Below the pieces are notes generated by a model. That model was given only the letters and a program-made list of their open reading frames with translations, ran no database searches and had not been told where the DNA came from. Source: an uncultured Eubacteriales bacterium (GTDB lineage: Bacteria; Bacillota; Clostridia; Oscillospirales; Acutalibacteraceae). Taken from it: a DNA stretch of 64,000 bases. Made by a program: the position numbers and the translations under genes. This document shows positions 60,881 through 64,000 of this stretch, piece after piece (the stretch's first letter is position 1; each line of letters opens with the position of its first letter). The stretch covers positions 1 to 64,000 of the forward strand of contig CAKUBN010000007.1 of NCBI GenBank assembly GCA_934643185.1, given 5' to 3'.

Positions 60881-61810
60881 TCAGTCCGCGAACATCGGCG
60901 TGGAGAGGTAACGCTCGCCGGTGTCGGGCAGCAGCGCCACGATGACCTTGCCTGCGTTTTCCGGGCGCTTTGCAAGCTGTGCCGCCGCAAAGACCGCCGC
61001 GCCGGAGGAGATGCCCACCAGAACGCCCTCGCTGCGTGCCAGCGCACGGCCGGTCGCAAACGCGTCCTCGTTCTGCACGGGAAGGATCTCATCGTAAATG
61101 TCGGTGTTCAGCGTATCCGGCACAAAGCCTGCGCCGATGCCCTGAATTTTATGCGGGCCCGCCTTGCCGCCGGAAAGAACCGGGGAGGTAGCCGGTTCCA
61201 CCGCGACAACCTTAACATTGGGGTTCTGCGACTTGAGGTACGCGCCTACACCGGAGAGCGTGCCGCCCGTGCCGACGCCTGCAACAAATATATCGACCTT
61301 GCCGTCCGTGTCTGCCCAGATTTCCGGGCCGGTCGTCTTCAGGTGCACCGCCGGGTTTGCCGGGTTCGTGAACTGGCTCGGAATGTAGCTGTTTGGGGTC
61401 TGCTCGGCGAGCTCCTTCGCCTTTGCGATAGCGCCCGGCATACCCTTTGCGCCTTCGGTGAGGACAAGCTCCGCACCGTAAGCCTTCAAAAGGTTGCGGC
61501 GCTCCACACTCATCGTCTCCGGCATGGTAAGGATTACCTTATAACCGCGGGAAGCCGCAACGGAAGCAAGGCCGATGCCCGTGTTGCCGCTTGTCGGTTC
61601 AATGATAACTGCGCCGGGCTTCAAGAGGCCCTTTTCCTCGGCGTCGTCCAACATCGCTTTTGCGATACGGTCCTTTACGCTACCTGCCGGGTTGAAATAC
61701 TCAAGCTTCGCGTAGATTTTCGCGTTCAGTTCATTTGCTTTTTCATAGTTGGTGAGTTCAAGAAGCGGAGTGCCGCCGATGAGGTCTGTAATTTTCCGAT
61801 ATACACGCAT
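60881..61810 (-). CDS. cysK: Cysteine synthase A (309 aa)
   Basis: PLP enzyme that makes cysteine from O-acetylserine and sulfide. The PLP Lys is in NPAGSVKDRIAKAML, the substrate loop is EPTSGNTGIGLASVA, GVGTGGTLSGVGAYL binds the phosphate, and the C-terminus has GISSGAAVFAA. Length is normal for CysK. A ribosome site AAGGAG precedes the start. It is transcribed from a promoter 180 bp upstream through a short leader ORF; a candidate Rrf2 operator lies at the start of the transcript. Confidence 0.94.
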   Translation of the reverse strand: MRVYRKITDLIGGTPLLELTNYEKANELNAKIYAKLEYFNPAGSVKDRIAKAMLDDAEEKGLLKPGAVIIEPTSGNTGIGLASVAASRGYKVILTMPETMSVERRNLLKAYGAELVLTEGAKGMPGAIAKAKELAEQTPNSYIPSQFTNPANPAVHLKTTGPEIWADTDGKVDIFVAGVGTGGTLSGVGAYLKSQNPNVKVVAVEPATSPVLSGGKAGPHKIQGIGAGFVPDTLNTDIYDEILPVQNEDAFATGRALARSEGVLVGISSGAAVFAAAQLAKRPENAGKVIVALLPDTGERYLSTPMFAD

Positions 61811-61864
61811 GGTAAAGTCTCCTTAAAATACTTTATATAAATGAGTTTGCATTCTTGTATCGTT

Positions 61865-61909
61865 TCAGGCTGCGGCGCAACATCGCCGACTGTACGGAAA
61901 CGGGTTCAT
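61865..61909 (-). CDS. Leader ORF of cysK with Cys-Cys (14 aa)
   Basis: Peptide MNPFPYSRRCCAAA with a good ribosome site (AAAGGAGAG, seven bases before the ATG). Two adjacent Cys codons occur near the end. The DNA of the ORF folds into CGTTTC/GAAACG and CGGCG/CGCCG hairpins. The stop lies about 55 bp before cysK. This is the layout of a leader peptide that senses cysteinyl-tRNA, but no clear terminator hairpin is seen between it and cysK. Confidence 0.55.
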   Translation of the reverse strand: MNPFPYSRRCCAAA

Positions 61910-61948
61910 ATCGCGTCTCTCCTTTGCCTTGTTTTACTAAACTTATTA

Positions 61949-61969
61949 AACCTACTTATTTTATAGGTT
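61949..61969. promoter_or_regulatory. Candidate Rrf2 operator at cysK
   Basis: AACCTA-N9-TAGGTT, located about 10-30 bases into the cysK transcript. The same arrangement with AACATA-N9-TATGTT stands at the O-acetylhomoserine sulfhydrylase promoter. Confidence 0.6.
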
Positions 61970-61984
61970 ATTGAGCTTGTTTAT

Positions 61985-62013
61985 ATCCTATCACCACAGG
62001 GTAAATTTGTCAA
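61985..62013 (-). promoter_or_regulatory. Promoter of cysK
   Basis: On the reverse strand TTGACA (62008-62013) and TAGGAT (61985-61990) with a 17-base spacer. Confidence 0.78.
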
Positions 62014-62145
62014 CATCTTTTTTCACTTTTTCTTTTACCTTCAAAATTCGTTGAAACGATCCGCCGCTTTGCAATGCAAAATGCAGTTTCCCCCATATAA
62101 TAGTATAGTTTCCGAAAATTTTCTTCAATTTTTGCATTTTAAGGG

Positions 62146-62199
62146 TTGACAAATTGCAATCTAGCGTGTATCATACAAAACATATCAAGTCAATATGTT
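62146..62199 (+). promoter_or_regulatory. Promoter and operator of the O-acetylhomoserine sulfhydrylase gene
   Basis: TTGACA (62146-62151), 17 bases, TATCAT (62169-62174). The inverted repeat AACATA-N9-TATGTT (62179-62199) covers the start of transcription and shares its geometry with the site at cysK. Confidence 0.78.
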
Positions 62200-62261
62200 T
62201 TGAGTGTTATGAAACCTTCAAACATAAAAGCCGAAGTAAATCTCAAAGGAGGCGCACCACG

Positions 62262-62321
62262 ATGATGCGATCCCTTTTCCGGCAAATGCTTCGCCACAAT
62301 TTCAGAAACGGACGAATGTGA
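62262..62321 (+). CDS. Leader ORF before the sulfhydrylase gene (19 aa)
   Basis: Peptide MMRSLFRQMLRHNFRNGRM, with AAAGGAGG ten bases before its ATG. Four of 19 residues are Met and five are Arg. It ends 76 bp before the enzyme gene. Short, Arg-rich leader peptides in front of sulfur genes are known in other phyla; here the Met content would fit control by methionine supply, but this is inference. Confidence 0.5.
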   Translation: MMRSLFRQMLRHNFRNGRM

Positions 62322-62397
62322 AGCTCAGCTTTTCGTCAACTTCTCAAAATCCGTTAAAACAAAAATTAAATTCTGAAATTATGAAAGAGGTATTACC

Positions 62398-63690
62398 ATG
62401 AGCTATACATATGATAACAACTACCATTTTGAAACCATCCAGCTGCACGCAGGTCAGGAGAACCCGGACCCCGCTACCGATGCCCGCGCAGTGCCGATCT
62501 ATCAGACGACTTCCTTCGTCTTCAAGAACTCCGCACACGCAGCAGCCCGCTTCGCGCTCGCAGATGCAGGCAACATCTACGGCCGTCTGACGAACTCCAC
62601 CGTGGACGCATTTGAGCAGCGCATTGCAGCCCTTGAGGGCGGCGTGGCGGCACTTGGCGTCGCTTCCGGTGCAGCAGCCATCAACTATACGTTTCTCAAC
62701 CTCGCAAGCGCAGGTGACAACATCGTTTCCGCGAAGACCATCTACGGCGGCACCTACAATCTGCTCGAGCACACGCTCCCGCAGTACGGCATCACCGCAA
62801 CGTTCGTAGACCCGGATGAAGAGGGCGCTTTTGAAAACGCGATTAACGATAAGACAAAGGCCGTCTTCATCGAGACCATCGGTAACCCGAACGCAACGCT
62901 GATTGACATTGAAAAGGTCGCAGCCATTGCACATGCACATAAGATTCCGCTTGTTGTAGACTCCACATTCGCAACGCCTTACCTCCTCCGTCCGTTCGAG
63001 TACGGCGCAGATATCGTTGTCCATTCCGCTACAAAGTTCATCGGCGGTCACGGCACGGCGATCGGCGGCGTTATCGTAGACAGCGGTAAGTTTGACTGGG
63101 AAGGCAGCGGCAAGTTCCCGTCCCTCGTAGAGCCGAACCCCAGCTACCACGGCATCAGCTTCACAAAGGATGTCGGCGCGGCAGCCTTTGTCACGAAGAT
63201 CCGTGCAATCCTCCTGCGTGATACCGGCGCAACGCTCGCTCCGCTGCACGCATTCCTGTTCCTGCAGGGTCTTGAAACGCTCTCTCTGCGCGTTGAACGC
63301 CATGTAGAGAACGCGCTGAAAGTTGTCGATTTCCTCTCCAAGCACCCGAAGGTCGAAAGCGTCAACCATCCGTCTCTGCCGGACAGCCCGTATCACGAGC
63401 TTTATAAGAAGTATTTCCCGAACGGCGGCGCTTCCATCTTCACCTTCAACATCAAGGGCGGCGCGAAGGAAGCACAGGAGTTCATCGATAGACTCAAGAT
63501 CTTCTCTCTGCTCGCAAACGTTGCAGACGTGAAGTCCCTCGTCATCCATCCGGCTTCCACCACGCACTCTCAGCTCAACGAAGAAGAGCTTGCAGAGCAG
63601 GGCATCCAGCCGAACACCATCCGCCTCTCCATCGGCACAGAGCACATCGACGATATCCTCGCCGACCTCTCCCAGGCTTTTGGTGACTAA
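62398..63690 (+). CDS. O-acetylhomoserine aminocarboxypropyltransferase/cysteine synthase (430 aa)
   Basis: PLP enzyme of the Cys/Met metabolism family that makes homocysteine from O-acetylhomoserine and sulfide. Visible are PIYQTTSFVFKNSAHAA, YGRLTNSTVDAFEQRIAALE, the PLP Lys in VHSATKFIGGHG and SIGTEHIDDILADL at the end. Length of about 430 separates it from cystathionine enzymes (about 380). AAAGAGG precedes the start. It is a single gene with own promoter, operator and leader ORF. Its context suggests co-regulation with cysK. Confidence 0.93.
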   Translation: MSYTYDNNYHFETIQLHAGQENPDPATDARAVPIYQTTSFVFKNSAHAAARFALADAGNIYGRLTNSTVDAFEQRIAALEGGVAALGVASGAAAINYTFLNLASAGDNIVSAKTIYGGTYNLLEHTLPQYGITATFVDPDEEGAFENAINDKTKAVFIETIGNPNATLIDIEKVAAIAHAHKIPLVVDSTFATPYLLRPFEYGADIVVHSATKFIGGHGTAIGGVIVDSGKFDWEGSGKFPSLVEPNPSYHGISFTKDVGAAAFVTKIRAILLRDTGATLAPLHAFLFLQGLETLSLRVERHVENALKVVDFLSKHPKVESVNHPSLPDSPYHELYKKYFPNGGASIFTFNIKGGAKEAQEFIDRLKIFSLLANVADVKSLVIHPASTTHSQLNEEELAEQGIQPNTIRLSIGTEHIDDILADLSQAFGD

Positions 63691-63798
63691 CTCGAAAACA
63701 CTCTATAAAACTGATTTCTCCGATATCCTATTTTCCGTGTCCCCGCGTCAGAAATGGCGTGGGGACACGCTTTTTCCCGAAATCCGGCGGCTTACATC

Positions 63799-63850
63799 TT
63801 GACATCCCGCCCTATCTGTGTTAGAATTTTAAAGCTAATAAAGTTAGCTT
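63799..63850 (+). promoter_or_regulatory. Promoter and inverted repeat of the SCIFF peptide gene
   Basis: TTGACA (63799-63804), 17 bases, TAGAAT (63822-63827). A perfect inverted repeat AAGCTAA-TAAAG-TTAGCTT (63832-63850) lies over the start of transcription. Confidence 0.75.
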
Positions 63851-63879
63851 ATAAAGTAATTATTCGGAGGCGAAACGAT

Positions 63880-64000
63880 ATGAAACACATTCAGACGCTT
63901 GAGACCCGCAACCTGTGCGAAAGCGCAAAGAACGGCGGCTGCGGTGAGTGCCAGACTTCCTGCCAGTCCGCTTGCAAGACGAGCTGCGGCATTGCAAACC
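63880..64000 (+). CDS. scfA: SCIFF six-cysteine peptide precursor, cut by window end
   Basis: The visible 40 residues start MKHIQTLETRNLCESAKNGG and contain six Cys at positions 13, 21, 24, 28, 32 and 36, matching the six-cysteine-in-forty-five precursor family of Clostridia. In this family a radical SAM maturase forms thioether links from Cys to other residues (ranthipeptides). GGAGG lies nine bases before the ATG at 63880. The last few codons and the expected maturase gene lie beyond the window. Confidence 0.92.
   Translation, partial: MKHIQTLETRNLCESAKNGGCGECQTSCQSACKTSCGIAN

Overview
The window is chromosomal DNA of an obligately anaerobic Firmicute, most likely a Clostridia member of the Oscillospiraceae/Ruminococcaceae type. 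This rests on gene content: [FeFe]-hydrogenase maturases HydF and HydG, a six-gene Rnf complex, the GGGtGRT protein with its Fe-S scaffold partner, a DUF6472 protein, a SCIFF six-cysteine peptide gene, a CIRCE-controlled groESL and vegetative sigma-factor promoters with 17-base spacers. No tRNA, rRNA or CRISPR array was seen.

Layout. 0-1.3 kb: two small unknown genes and an XRE-type regulator. 1.3-5.3 kb: a 3.8-kb integrated element between 153-bp direct repeats, inserted at the 3' end of the GGGtGRT gene; it holds a tyrosine integrase and two truncated genes joined head to head (an RCC1-repeat gene and a phage-type primase/helicase). 5.2-10.7 kb: GGGtGRT/scaffold pair, nucleotidyltransferase, LCP protein, GtrA, thioredoxin reductase. 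10.9-11.9 kb: no protein gene, but a strong promoter, about 900 nt of hairpin-rich sequence and a terminator, i.e. a large noncoding RNA candidate. 12.0-18 kb: DUF1292 protein, probable 6S RNA, AzlCD, aldo/keto reductase, GAPDH, a membrane protein. 18-22.3 kb: MarR regulator with a heterodimeric ABC exporter. 22.4-29.5 kb: purine operon (purE, M29 aminopeptidase, purM, purN, PurO-like cyclohydrolase, stand-alone AICAR transformylase, purD) behind a long leader with a structured RNA, a 19-codon ORF and a terminator-like hairpin. 30-38 kb: SPFH/NfeD pair, lipoprotein, groESL, hydrogenase maturation genes. 38-43 kb: rnfCDGEAB. 43-54 kb: acetyltransferase, lipid kinase, RNA methyltransferase, two CobW-type GTPases (one with a huge His-rich insert), AAA+ ATPase, CutC, asparaginase, AroD, a lipoprotein. 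54-60 kb: IlvD-type dehydratase, then an amino-acid ABC importer with two tandem binding proteins whose two lobes are in swapped order. 60-64 kb: Rrf2 regulator, cysK, an O-acetylhomoserine sulfhydrylase and the start of a SCIFF peptide gene; both sulfur genes have short leader ORFs and a shared inverted-repeat operator.

How the genes fit together: Rnf and hydrogenase maturation indicate ferredoxin-based fermentation; the last 8 kb looks like a sulfur-amino-acid module (uptake, Rrf2 control, cysteine and homocysteine synthesis). The strongest unexplained signals are the large RNA at 11 kb, the circularly permuted binding proteins, a family of modular intergenic hairpin repeats whose stems change while loops stay constant, the paired leader peptides in the sulfur region, and the integration into a conserved protein gene. 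All function calls come from reading the sequence; no database search was run.
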